Assembly: GCF_045679555.1 (NCBI RefSeq)
Contig: NC_092090.1
Location: forward strand, 31,261,288-31,325,287
DNA from: Salvelinus alpinus
Taxonomy: Eukaryota > Chordata > Actinopteri > Salmoniformes > Salmonidae
Length of the DNA: 64,000 nt
Reading direction: 5' to 3'
The notes beneath the pieces are model-generated. The model saw only the letters and a program-made list of their open reading frames with translations. It did no database searches and had not been told where the DNA came from. Shown one piece after another: positions 11,701 through 23,137 of the stretch. A program made the translations under genes and the position numbers. The stretch's first letter is position 1. Each line of letters opens with the position of its first letter.

Positions 11701-14700
11701 ACGGCTTCACTTAGGCTTAAGAAACCATTATATGTCTGGATATACTGTATACCATAGCATGGTTTAGGTTGTCTGTTACTCATTGATATTACCCAATCAT
11801 ATACTCTTTCAAATAACAAAAATAATGTCCCGTTGATTACTGTCATCTTATGGTAGGGACCTATTGTGTGATTGATGTGACCTCAGACTCATGCTGTGGT
11901 ATAATCCTGAATATTGTTCCATCTGGCCTGCAGGAGGAGCTCATCCTGGGAGTAGTCAATGATCCATACTGCCATCCCAAAGAGTTTTGCCATTCTTATC
12001 TGCGCAGCACTCTAGTTCTGGTGCTGGTCACTCTCATGGTCAGTCACTCAGTGCCATATTGCATCACAGACATAGCAGTTTTCATCCTGGGCCATACCAG
12101 TGTTTAGCTCCGGTTCAGTCAATATTGTCCTCTCACTGTGTGTGTTCTTTTACCAGTTGGTTCTGATCATCGGGCTAACCCAGGCTTTGGTGGTGTTCCG
12201 TGTGGTTGCTGCTGTGCAGCTGTCAGAGGGAACATGGGCGTTTGTAAGGGACAATGCCAACACTGTAGCAGTAATGCTGGGTGCTGTACTACACTACTTT
12301 ACCATGCAAGTTATGACCAGAGTAAGTTTAACCAGCAACCCCTCTAAGTCATGTAGACATGCACAGTCCCTAACTCCTCTCCTCTCTTACCCGGATAGGT
12401 CAACAAGGCGGTGGCCTTCAAGCTGTGTGAGATAGGTGAGTCTGAAGAGGCACATATGTTTGCATTGAACATTTTCATTTACAATCAAACATGTACATGT
12501 TTATCTCTGTAATTCCATCAGATGGAATTGTACTTGGCTAAGTGAGTCAGTGAATGAAGTTAATGTTGCTGCTCTTGCCTGCAGAGAAGACACAGTCATT
12601 TGCGGCCACTGAGAGGAGCTTCACTGTTAAGATGTTTACCTTCCAGTTCTTCACCCTCTTCTCCTCACTCATATATGTGGCATTTTTCCTGGGCAGGTAC
12701 TGAGTGTAACGTGTGTGTGTAGTGTTAATATTTGATTGGGCTGACAGTACATGGGGCTCCCGAGTGGTGCAGCGGTCTAAGGCACTGCATTTCAGTGCTA
12801 GAGGCGCCACTACAGAACCTGGTTCGATTCCAGGCTGTATCACAACTGGTCGTGATTGGGAGTCCCATAGGGCGGCGCCCAGCATCGTTAGGGGTTTGGC
12901 CGGGGTAGGCCGTCATTGTAAATAAGAATTTGTTCTTAACTGACATGCCTAGTTAAATAAAGGTTAAATAAAAGATTGCAGACTAGCCTAAAACCAAGGG
13001 AAAAACTGTTGGTAAGGTACTGCTCTGTGTCAGCTGTCATGGGCAGCCTAGCTGTATGGAGAAGGTGCTTTCTGTATCCACAAGTGTCCATGTATCTGTG
13101 ATCCTTGAAATGTTTGAATCCTGAACCATAAAGGTGTAAGAATTTGAAATGTTTACATTTAATGAATCTAACACACTGTTCTTGTGCATAGGATAAATGG
13201 TCGCCCAGGCAGCTATGTTCGTATTTCTGGTAAATGGAGATTAGAGGAGGTGGGTAGCTCATCACCATTTAAAAAAAAGTATTACTTAACATGAGATTAT
13301 GACATGGTTGAACGGTTTGGATTGGCTTTATACTGTTACCATATCTGCCTTTTCCTGTCCTTGCCAGTGTCATCCCAGTGGCTGCCTCACTGACCTCTTC
13401 ATTCAAATGGCCGTCATCATGTTGCTCAAACAGACACTGAATAACATCTTTGAGTTTACTGTGCCGTAAGTACAGTATATAGCTATGATTATCTACCTGT
13501 TTAACATAGATACATTCTGAGGAAATGAATAGGTTGAATAAGCCCTTTGATGTGTTGAATAAGCTTTTGGTAATGCAAATAAACGTTTGACTGTCAGTCA
13601 GACGATAAAACCCCATGTAAAAATGAATTCTAGTTAATGAATTGAATGAATTCTAATTAACCGAATTAGACATCCAAAGTGGAGCATCATACTTTCTCAC
13701 TTTAGGCTGTCCTATGTTGTTGTGCAGCTGGTTCAAGAGTTACTTCAGAAGGACTACAACTAAGAAGCTGGAGAGGAAGTGTGGCCACTGCTACAAAAAT
13801 GCATGTCGCGAAGAGGAGATGGGCCATGACCCATGTGATATCTGCAAGCTGCGTGATTGGCTGCGCAACTACGATCTGAATGACGTCGACTCTTTCAGTC
13901 TCTTCAATGAGTTTCTGGAAATGGGTACATCGCTACCTTCCATGGATGTCTCTAAGTCCAATGTCTTTATTTATCTCTCTCTTACACTGTGATTCATGGT
14001 CTCTTTTATGTTCAATGATTCTGCCCAGTTGTTTTTATTGACTTCCCAATCCCCCGTCTTGAATGTTAAATCTCTGTTGTGTTATTACACTCTTCTCCTC
14101 ATGCAGTTGTTCAGTTCAGTTTCACCACCATCTTTGTGGCGGCCTTCCCTCTGGCCCCTCTACTGGCCCTCATCAACAATATCTTTGAGATCCGTCTGGA
14201 TGCCATCAAGATGGTCAGCTTGGAACGTAGATTAGTCCCCAAGAAAACCAATGATATTGGTGAGTTAAAACAGTATATGTAAAAGCTTGTGCGTCTCTGG
14301 TAAACTCTTTACCATGTTTTTGTTGGGGCTTGTATGCTCATCTCTTAATATGATTCCTCAGGTATATGGACCAAAGTTCTGGAAGCTATTGGTGTTCTGG
14401 CTGTCATTGCCAATGGGCTAGTCATTGGGGTGTCCTCAGACTTCATCCCTCGGCTGGTCTATCGCTACCACTACGGACCCTGTGCCAACGGAGAAGCTGG
14501 TGTACAGTAAGTTCTACTGTAGCACCTTGTGCAGTGACTGGTGCATGGGTTGCACCTACAGTAGTGTAGACCTTTCACAGAGCATTGTCTGGACTCTTAA
14601 AGCAATGAATGCCATAGTAATAATGTAGATAATGTCATCTGATAGACTACATTCGAGCCTCCCGAGTGGCACAGCGGTCTAAGGCACTGCATTGCAGTGA

Positions 14701-16675
14701 TTGAGGGGCCACTACAGAACCTGGTTCGATCCTGGGCTGTGTTGCAGCCAGCCGCGACCGGGAGACCCATGATTCGGCGCACAATGGGACCAGCGTCGTC
14801 CGGGTTAGGGAAGGACGATGACACGGTTGCCAGTTGTACGGCGTTTCCTCCGACACATTTGTGCGGCTGGCTTCCGGGTTACGCGAGCAGTGTGTCAAGA
14901 AGCAGAGCGGCTTGGCAGGGTCGTGTTTCAGAGGATGCATGGCTCTCGACCTTCGCCTCTCCCAAGTCCATACGAGAGTTGCAGGGATGGGACAAGACTG
15001 TAACTACCAATTTGGCTATCACGAAAATTGGGGAGATAAATAAAATAATACATTCTTTATTGAAACTGTTCGAAAGGCTTTGTAAGGCAGAGTTCAACAG
15101 TTCCCTAGTTTAGTCTTTATTGGCGTAAGTAATGGGTCTGCCATGCTGTGGACAAATGGGTATATTTGCATATGAAACACTGTGGGTAAACACTGGTGGC
15201 AGATGTCAAGGACATCCTAAAGTTGTAATAATACTGACTTGTCATGTTACCATGTGACTATTTGTTTGCTGGTTGTGAAAAAGCCTCGCAATTTAGTTCT
15301 GTTTCCAAATTCCCAGACAATTGGATATGGAATTATGATTTTGTATAAGCAAACTAAGTTGTATGCTTTTAAATGTATGTTTTGTGCTGATTCGTGGGGC
15401 ATTATGTTTGGGGTTCTCTTAACGGTTATCTGCATAAAACCTTGTGAGTTGGAGAAGGGTACTGCAGGTTTGTTTTTATATGACCATAATCCCTTTTTCC
15501 CCCCTTATAGCTGTATGAAGGGCTATATCAACGACACCCTATCCACTGCTCATATAACAGACCTGAGCGTGCGGAATGACTTTTTCCCCAGTCAACTGAT
15601 CACAGAGAGCGGCTTCAATGTTACACAATGCAGGTGGGCATCTGTGAGGCACAACTAGGTCACTACGGAAGCTACTATTTACCAAAGCCTGTCTCAACCC
15701 TACTGCCCATCTCTTAATTTCACTGTTTATATTACCAGAAACCAGTGCTTGAATAATCAGAAACCAAAACAACCAATTCTCCTCAGGCATGCATACATGT
15801 AGCTAGAGTCAATGCAGTCACAAACAGAAAGAAACCCAGTCCAGTGATACCAGTAGTTGTTGAGAGAGATTGTTGATGGTGAAACTGGTGTGTTTTCCCA
15901 GCTATAAAGACTACAGAAATGATGTTGACTACAGCCTCACCTCCCAGTTCTGGCTCATCATGGCTGTACGCTTTGCCTTCGTTGTCCTATTTGAGGTATG
16001 TCTTTCTTTGCATCTGTGAATATGTGTATTTACATCAAACTACTTTGATTATTTTCAGTATAGTTTTGGCACATCAGGAATCACTGAATTCGATCTTATT
16101 GATTTTAATTAAGCTCTGCAACCATGATCAAATCTTCAAATCAAACGTTATTTAAAATTGTGACACACTTTACAATAAAACTAAAGATGTAAAAGTAAAA
16201 CACAAAGGATGTCTAAAACAATAAAATCTCTTGTTAAAGGCCAAGCTAAAAAGGTGAGTTTAGGGTTTTGTCAAAACCTTATCCTTGCTCCAAATGGCCA
16301 TTGAGCAATGCCAAATATCATGGATATGATTGAGCAAGACTGTCTGTCTTTCACCTCTATCTGTAGCATGTAGTGGTCATCTTTAAATTCATTGCTGCCT
16401 GGTTTGTGCCTGACTCCCCCATGTTGGTGAAGAATGACAGACTGAAGGATAAACTCAGTAGACTCAAAGAGGAACTACAGTGAGTTAAAACATATGGTTA
16501 TAGACTACCACAATATTCCTTGTATGAACATGTATTATAAAGTGTTACCATTAGTGTTGCCGTACTTCATCTGCATGGAACTTATTATCCCCATAGTGAT
16601 TTCCATGATCTGATTAAAAGGAATGTTGTCTGTGTTGACAGGGATATGAAGTACAGCCAGTCCACAGATGTGTGA
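5704..16675 (+). CDS. ano9: Anoctamin-9 (TMEM16J), complete 24-exon coding region
   Basis: Coding exons: 5704-5727, 8503-8574, 8708-8830, 9049-9191, 9287-9336, 9438-9496, 9666-9745, 10976-11110, 11260-11353, 11451-11511, 11616-11698, 11934-12038, 12157-12321, 12399-12435, 12585-12696, 13192-13249, 13368-13465, 13728-13924, 14107-14259, 14362-14506, 15511-15633, 15902-15995, 16367-16479, 16642-16675. All have GT-AG borders and compatible phases. They sum to 2358 nt, 785 residues (human ANO9 is 782). Cytosolic N-domain about 1-190, then ten expected membrane helices. Landmarks: [15 protein letters not shown] (266-280), [17 protein letters not shown] (571-587), IRLDAIKM (594-601), SDFIPRLVY (about 634). 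All six family Ca2+-site positions are kept: N492, E496, E561, E564, E593, D597. ANO9 is a Ca2+-dependent channel/scramblase family member of epithelia. The 8-residue first exon is the least certain; an in-frame stop lies just upstream of it. Confidence 0.93.
6161..7460 (-). mobile_element. Tc1-like DNA transposon, inactive, 1.3 kb
   Basis: Terminal inverted repeats CAGTACCTTCAGAAAGTAAT (left) and the complement of TTTCCGAAGGCACTG (right) are flanked by TA at 6159-6160 and 7461-7462. Minus-strand fragments match Tc1 transposase: an HTH-like part at 6912-7106 and [19 protein letters not shown] with the second catalytic Asp in [11 protein letters not shown] at 6398-6643. The frame is broken in several places. 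The copy lies in ano9 intron 1. Confidence 0.92.
10086..10206 (+). repeat. Fragment of LINE 3' tail
   Basis: About 120 bp ending tatataaaataaaattgatt, alignable with the end of the LINE tail at 22440-22556 (tgcttctacacctgcatt..., gtacagcactt, gaagggctatata). It lies in ano9 intron 7. Confidence 0.7.
10575..10745. repeat. Fish interspersed repeat fragments
   Basis: A stretch with tcccaaactcggtcctgggg and ctgattcaaataa is followed by a palindromic segment, ggtatattggccatatacc, at about 10709. Both look like common fish interspersed repeats. Assignment is from memory of such repeats, and no ends or target duplication were found. Confidence 0.45.
12752..12975 (+). mobile_element. tRNA-derived SINE, HpaI/SmaI-type
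   Basis: The head is tRNA-like (gagtggtgcagcggtctaa as A-box region, B-box GGTTCGATTCC near 12820). The tail ends in cctagttaaataaaggttaa. The same tail, with a small hairpin aagaatttgttctt, occurs in the SINEs at 26035-26220 and 60010-60190. It resembles the LINE tail at 44340-44390. The SINE lies in ano9 intron 15. Confidence 0.85.
14655..15048 (+). mobile_element. Longer tRNA-derived SINE (394 bp)
   Basis: The tRNA-like head (gagtggcacagcggtctaag, B-box GGTTCGATCC near 14722) is followed by a long body and an A-rich end (gataaataaaataata). A 7-bp duplication, tacattc, flanks it at 14648-14654 and 15049-15055. The body differs from the 12752 SINE. It lies in ano9 intron 20 and does not touch the splice sites. 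Confidence 0.85.
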
Positions 16676-18792
16676 TGACCGCAACGGAGGGACATCCTGA
16701 GACATGACCAGCATGACACATGACTTTGAAGATTTGAAAAAAGAAACATTAAAAATTATGCTCTCTGCACTGTCCTGAGATCAGCATCTTACAGCATAGT
16801 TAGCGCCTGGTCGTTATGAGAGGTAGGACAGCCTCATCTCCCAAACCTCTGAGTTTTCCCCCACATGGTCAACACACTGTTTATACCGGTGTGATTAATG
16901 GCCACCCGTGGCGCATGCAAACGTATCTTAATAGCCGATCGGGGCGACAAGTTTCTACGAGGATTAGACGGCTCCAAACTCTATTTCACATATAAGCAAG
17001 GGTACCCCAATATAAATGAACCAATAGACTGACAGACTAACCCCAGATACCAGACGCTAAACCACAACTGTGGTTCATAAGAAGAGGTCCATATAACATT
17101 GTATTTTCTTGAATGACTGATGACCCAGCAGTAGCCTCAGCCGAGTCCCCAACAACCAGATGTTCCGGTTTTCAGGGGATATGGAAAGAGAGCCTGTGAC
17201 GCAACTTCCACTTTTGGACGTTAACAAGGCGACACTCCATCTTAACTCCTCCTCCACATTTACCGGATTGGTTGAACAGTGCAGAAGATAACGTTTTTTT
17301 TCTTCTCGTCAAGACCAGTATGTAGGGGATCTAGTGTCAGGAATTTATTTTTCCTAATCAAAAGGGGACCATCGCAGTCTTTCAGAAGTTTGGTTGGTGT
17401 GTAAAACGTGTGAAATCAGATAACTTAAAAGGTGTGATGGGTCCGTACACAAAAATATGTTGCATAAAGATGACTTAATTTTTTTTTTAAACGTATTTTC
17501 ACTGCATCAGGGATAGCGTACAGACTTTTCAACCTTCTTCAGTGTGTAGATGTATTTTATGCCTGCAACATTAGGTTAACCTAGCAGGGATACCTATACA
17601 GTAACAGAGTTGTGGTTCATTTTGTTTCACAAACTACATGACATACAAATGGAAAATCTGAGTTGAAATGTATTGACTCCCTTACTCTGGCCAATATTCA
17701 TGTTTTACAAAGAACTGCGGTAGTTTAATTTTGGGTAAGGGTGTGACATCCTGTTTTGCAAATACTGTACTGATGTTTACTGTTTACATGCTTTTAGTAA
17801 CCTATGTTCTCTCAACATATAGAATCACAGTGTGAATAATATAATTTCTTTGTGAAAGATTTATATCTTTGTTATATAATTATGCATCTCTTGACTTTCC
17901 TTTTAATCCACTGCATTATTTCTTTATTTGAAATAAAAAATATATTTTTTTAAATCCAAACATAGCATTGCTTTATGTTGTGTATGAGCAAGAGTTTTTG
18001 CAAAGTATAATTCAGAAATGATATGAGCCAATACCTATGGATATTGTACTGTTGTTGGAATGGCAATTTTTCAAGATTCTGGTATCGTCCAAAACAGTGT
18101 TTACAAGTTTCAACTGAAGATTGTTTTTTCTCTGTACAAAATATCAGACAGCCATTATCTTGCAAGAGACAATCAATGACTGCTCCCAGCATTCCACTGT
18201 CAGATTCCAAACATACCATTTAACTGACCATCCAAGGAAACAAGGGACAAGACACTGCACTACAAACTCAAGTACCACTATAGCACAAAGGAGAGGACTG
18301 TCCAGTTGCCAACCACCAAACCAAGGTGTTTTACTGGTCCTGTTCAATAAACCCCAAAACAACTCAAGCAAAGAAAACCATGATATAAAAGCTAGTCTAA
18401 ATATATAACCGATAACAGATAACTAGATTGTATAAACTTGAACTGATAACTGTAGTACCTGCACAGAATGAGGATTCCTAAGGGCCACAAGAAAAATACA
18501 CTTCCATGAAAATGTAATAATTAACAGCTTTAGTGAAAATATTTATATTTGCTGTGCCAAAGAACTATGGGGGATATCAGTGGATCCAGGGGAGGGGGAG
18601 GGGAGAATGCTGGGTAAAAAAAAGAAGAGTTAGACTAACCATTAGAGGCCATAAAGAAAATAAAGAACCAGAGGGCCATGCACAATGGAAGAGGCCAAAT
18701 GACCCCGTTTCCTGCTCTCCAATCCCATCTATCACAATGTCTATGTTAAATGGTGTTAGCCTCACCTGTTTATAATCTTTATGCAGCTTGTT
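16676..18792. other. Convergent 3' flank of ano9 and the pkp3 copy
   Basis: The ano9 3' UTR probably runs to about 17950, where gaaataaaaaat offers an AATAAA signal at about 17930. Beyond this, 18000-18790 would be 3' flank or 3' UTR of the minus-strand pkp3 copy. No other gene or repeat with clear ends was recognised. Confidence 0.45.
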
Positions 18793-20102
18793 TTACTGGA
18801 ACATGTTGAAGAGTACTGTGGCAGCAGCCTTGGCAGCCTTCAGCATCCCTGAGCTATAGTAGGTGAAAAACACAGTCAAACACAACAGGATCCAGACAGG
18901 AAATTGGAAATAAAAAGCAGACACAATGAATAACAAACCAAGAACACTGAGAGACAAGATTCACTAACCTGTTGTTGTGGGAAGACTTGATTGCAACAAG
19001 TTTGGGGAATCCATCAAAGAAGGTGATGTCTCTCGCTGCTAGTGAGCTGCCTGAAACCAGGTTGTTGAGGGTCCCACATGTTGATCACCACTTCACCGGA
19101 GGGTTCCTTCTGGTGGCCATCACTGGGGAGCTTGGTTACCAGAACGTTCACTACCTTCGTAGCTGGAGGTCAGAAGGGTGAGATGTAGCCATTCTTTAAA
19201 GTCTCCTTATAAGGGGAATTACTGTGATTAATATGAATGGAATGGATGGATACAAGGTTGTGGGCAGGAGAGACAGAGGTAGAAATGAACAGTGTGGGGT
19301 ACTGGGGGTTGAGTCTCACCCATGTCGTCCTTGTTTCTGCTGTGTCGGGACAGGTTCCTCAGGAGGCCAGTGAGGGAACGCATCTCCTGGTCGCTTTGTG
19401 TCTGCAGGAGGTCCAGCACCACAGGCTGTATCCGCTCCTGCTCTAAAGCCACCCAACTCAGCAGGATACACAGGTCCCACTGATACACAAGGAGGAAGGG
19501 GAATTCAGCACTAGTGTTGAGTACATTTTCAGTTGAACTGTAAATCTGAATGAAGCATAAGTAGCCTGTCATGGTGAAAGTGATAGCTAGGTCAGCCCGT
19601 GGGGGAGAGGAGGGGTGGGACCTACCCTGGTCTCTCCGGCTGTGATGTTCTGCAGGGCCCGTGCTGCAGCCTCTCGTGTTGCCGTGTTGGTCTCATAGTG
19701 CTGCAGCACGCGGTTATACAGCCCCACCACCTGGGGGTGCCACAGCCACTCCGCCCCCTTCGGCTGCTTAGCCACCTCTGAGGTGGACAGTTCCTGGTTC
19801 CGTTGCTATAGAGATCAGGGGGAGAGATTCATTACAGAAAAAACATATCATGGTCCCATATCCATCAGGATTGCATGACGACATACTGTACATGTTTCAG
19901 TGTCTTGATGTTTAGCCGTAATTTGATATTCCTTTGGGTTTGCCTTGTGTAAATGACACCTACCTCTTTTGCCTTCTTGCTCTGTGGGGTGAAACAGCCC
20001 CTTCAGTTGCAGTAGGGTTGAGGGAGGGATCTCACTGTACAGCTGATAAGACAGGTTCCTCAGGACACACACTGCATTCTCTACACCCTGCAGGCACATA
20101 CA

Positions 20103-20165
20103 AAGATGGAGGGAGGGGGGGGGAAGAGAGAGAAGGAGAGAGCAAGAGAGAGAGAGGGAGAGGGT
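20103..20165. repeat. GA-rich simple repeat in pkp3 intron
   Basis: Purine-only tract of ggga and gaga units immediately beyond the acceptor of the exon at 19964-20087. Read on the gene strand it forms a long pyrimidine tract. Confidence 0.8.
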
Positions 20166-21219
20166 GAGATGGAAACACTGGTGGCCATTGTGTCTCTCAG
20201 AGCAGCCTGCATTACATAAGGCACAGCAGATAGGCCACAGCATGACCAGTCTGGCTGTCTGGTAGATAATACAAACAGTACCACTAATGATGAACTGTAC
20301 AGATACTTTGATTGGCTCTCACTCTACCCCAGCTGAACCAATGAGTTGCTGAAGCCTATAGTATTTAAGATCAAATCAAATGAGATATTAAATCAGGGAA
20401 AAGGGTTTGACCTGAAAGAACATGCCCAGAAAAAGAATCAAGTTGTGAAAGAAACACACAATAATGTGACATAGATAGAACAGTTGAGGTGTACTTTGTC
20501 CTCTGATTTCTCATCCTGAAGGGAGTTCTGGATGTAGGCCACCAGTGAGTCCACCAGCCCTCGCATGTCTCTCATCTGCTGCCTCGTCCTCTCATTCACT
20601 GAGCTCAGGTTCCTGAACAGAGGAAGAGAGTACAGAGAAGTTGTATACAGTACATGTATCAGTCCGTGTACAGTGTGTATGTATACAACATGTAGGCAGA
20701 TAGGTATAGCTACCTCAGGCAGCCTGTGGTGTTGTAGAAGATGTCTGCCTCAGATGGACTCTGACGGATCAGCTCTGAATCTCCACCACTGCACAGGGGC
20801 ACCAGCACCATCTCTGTGAGCTCACTCAATGTCTCTCTGGCCAACCGCACCTTCAGACTCTCCTTAGAGGACATGTTCCACAGAATACCTGCAGGACAGA
20901 CAGAGGAGAGAGAGGGTCTATTGAACCACTCCGTCGGATACACAAAAATGGCCTCTATGACCAGGATAGAGTGTGTGCTGATAACCTGACATCCAAATTA
21001 TTTAACTTCAATAGGTCTAAATAATCACTATTATCACAGTGGGATTCATGTCATATGATGCCAAAGTAAACCCTTGGGAGCCTATTTTCTATGTGGCCAA
21101 TAAATAATATCAGATGTATTAATATCATGCTTACTTAGAAGCTCTTAACCAACAATGCAGTTTTAAGAAAATATTGGACAGTGTTAGGACAGTATTTACT
21201 AAAATAAACGTTTTTATTT

Positions 21220-21548
21220 TTATAATTTAAATTTTTAAAAAGACAAATTGAAAAAATTACAAATAATTAAGGAGTAACAAAAAAGTAACAGTAGCAAGGC
21301 TATATACAGGGGGTACCGGTCCAGAGTCAATCTGTGGGGGCACCGGTTAGTGGAGGTAATTGAGGTAATATGTACATGTAGGTAGAGGTAAAGTGACTAT
21401 GCATAGATAATAAACAGAAAGTAGCAGCAGCGTAAAAATTAGGGTGGGGGGGGGACAATGCTAATAGTCCGGGTAGCCATTTGATTAGCTGTTCAGGAGT
21501 CTTATAGCTTGGGGGCAGAAGCTGTTAGAAGCCTTTTGGACCTTCTAC
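21220..21548 (-). mobile_element. LINE 3' UTR fragment, same family as 1-1580
   Basis: The sequence tttgattag...gttcaggagtcttat...cttgggggcagaagctgtt parallels 40-100 of this window. It has an A/T-rich end on the left, as expected for a minus-strand 3' end. Confidence 0.75.
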
Positions 21549-21589
21549 GGATCTGTAATGGGAAATATTATTTCTAAACTCAGCAAAAA

Positions 21590-22558
21590 AAAGCCTGCGG
21601 CTATGGAACCCTGACCTGTTCACCGGACGTGCTACCTGTCAGGTTTTGGCCAGGACTGTTCAGGTTTTGGTCACTAGATGTCCCCATTGCACCTTTTTTG
21701 TACCTTTTGTTTTTTCCTTGCTCTAATTATTGTTTGCACCTGTGTGTCGTTCCCTTGTTAGTATTTAAACCCTGTGTGTTCCTCAGTTCTTTTCTCAGTG
21801 TTTGTATGTTAGCACCCAGCCCCAGCCTTGTTGTGAACATATTTCTCTTATTGGATTTTCCAGAGGTTCTCTGGTTTAGTGCTTGTGTATTTTTGAGTAG
21901 TCTTTTGAGGTTTGTTTTTCCCTGCTGTTTTTACCACTTTGTGGAGTTTCTTTGTATTTTGGAGGATATCCATTTTGTGCCTCTTGGCTTTATTTTTGGA
22001 CGTGGTGGATTTATATTCTTTGCCTGAAGATCTTGTCCTTTTATTAAACCACCATTTCTAGTACTGCTGAGTCTGGCTCATCTTCTGGGTTCTGCCGACT
22101 ATTAGTGACTGTTTCTCTCACCGGGTCCTGACACTACCTGTCACAGACCTGCTGTTTTCAACTCTCTAGAGACCGCAGGAGCGGTAGAGATACTCTTAAT
22201 GATCGGCTATGAAAAGCCAACTGACATTTACTCCTGAGGTGCTGCAACCTCGACAACTACTGTGATTATTATTAATTGACCATGCTGGTCATTTATGTAC
22301 ATTTGAACATCTTGGCCATGTTCTGTTATAATCTCCACCCGGCACAGCCAGAAGAGGACTGGCCACCCCTCATAGCCTGGTTCCTCTCTAGGTTTCTTCC
22401 TAGGTTTTGGCCTTTCTAGGGAGTTTTTCCTAGCCATCGTGCTTCTACACCTGCATTGCTTGCTGTTTGGGGTTTTAGGCTGGGTTTCTGTACAGCACTT
22501 TGAGATATCAGCTGATGTACGAAGGGCTATATAAATACATTTGATTTATTACATAGTT
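21590..22558 (+). mobile_element. LINE 3' region cut by a solo LTR
   Basis: Flanks 21590-21636 and 22134-22558 align in order with the opposite-strand copy around 33225-33710 (ggctatggaaccctga, caccggacgtgctacc, tgtcacagacctgctg). The right end, gaagggctatataaatacatttgattt, is the LINE 3' terminus. The interruption is the solo LTR at 21637-22133. Confidence 0.85.
21637..22133 (+). mobile_element. Solo LTR, 497 bp
   Basis: Starts TGTCAGGTTTTGG and ends GGTCCTGACA. The 5-bp duplication ctacc is at 21632-21636 and 22134-22138. The undisturbed related site at about 33655 (minus strand, gtgctacctgtcac) shows that exactly this segment was inserted. A 132-codon frame inside (21629-22027) has no homology and is LTR sequence. 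The strand is tentative. Confidence 0.9.
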
Positions 22559-23109
22559 ACTACCAGTCCACATGCTCAACCTGTGTATAGACAGATTCTC
22601 TCTCTGCAGACAAGAATTATGTGCCGTTATACTTGATAGGATCTTCAGCACCTGAGTGATACAAATATATATAGCCTAAAAATGTGTGTTGGGCAACAAT
22701 ATTGATAATTAAATTTTATATCAATATCTGTTTTTGCTTGCTGTTACCTTACACAATTATGTAAAAACAAACATACATTACTATTTGTGCAAGCACAAAA
22801 CTCTCTCAACTTAACCTCCTGCTGATGGGGCATCAACTGGCTTTTCATTGTATCCAAAGTGGTTAGGTAGGTTAAACCCGTAGAATATTCACACAGCAAG
22901 CAGTTTGTATTTGTATTTATTATGGATGCCCATTAATTGCTGCCAAAGCAGCAGCTACTCTTCCTGATGTCGAGCAAAATTAAGGCAGTTTATACAATTT
23001 TTAAAACATTACAATACATTCACAGATTTCACAACACACTGTGTGCCCTCAGCCCCCTACTCCACCACTACCACATATCTACAGTACTAAATCCATGTGT
23101 ATGTATCGT

Positions 23110-23137
23110 GTGTGTGTGTGTGTGTGCGTGTGTGTGC
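23110..23137. repeat. Short (GT)n microsatellite
   Basis: About 14 GT units with one interruption, inside the LINE 3' UTR. Confidence 0.85.

Noticed and set aside
14697-15113. 138-codon plus-strand frame
   Set aside because: Translation of the SINE at 14655-15048.
15239-15658. 139-codon plus-strand frame as a separate gene
   Set aside because: The coding part is ano9 exon 15511-15633; the upstream part is intron.
21629-22027. 132-codon hydrophobic plus-strand frame
   Set aside because: Lies inside the solo LTR at 21637-22133 and has no recognisable domain.
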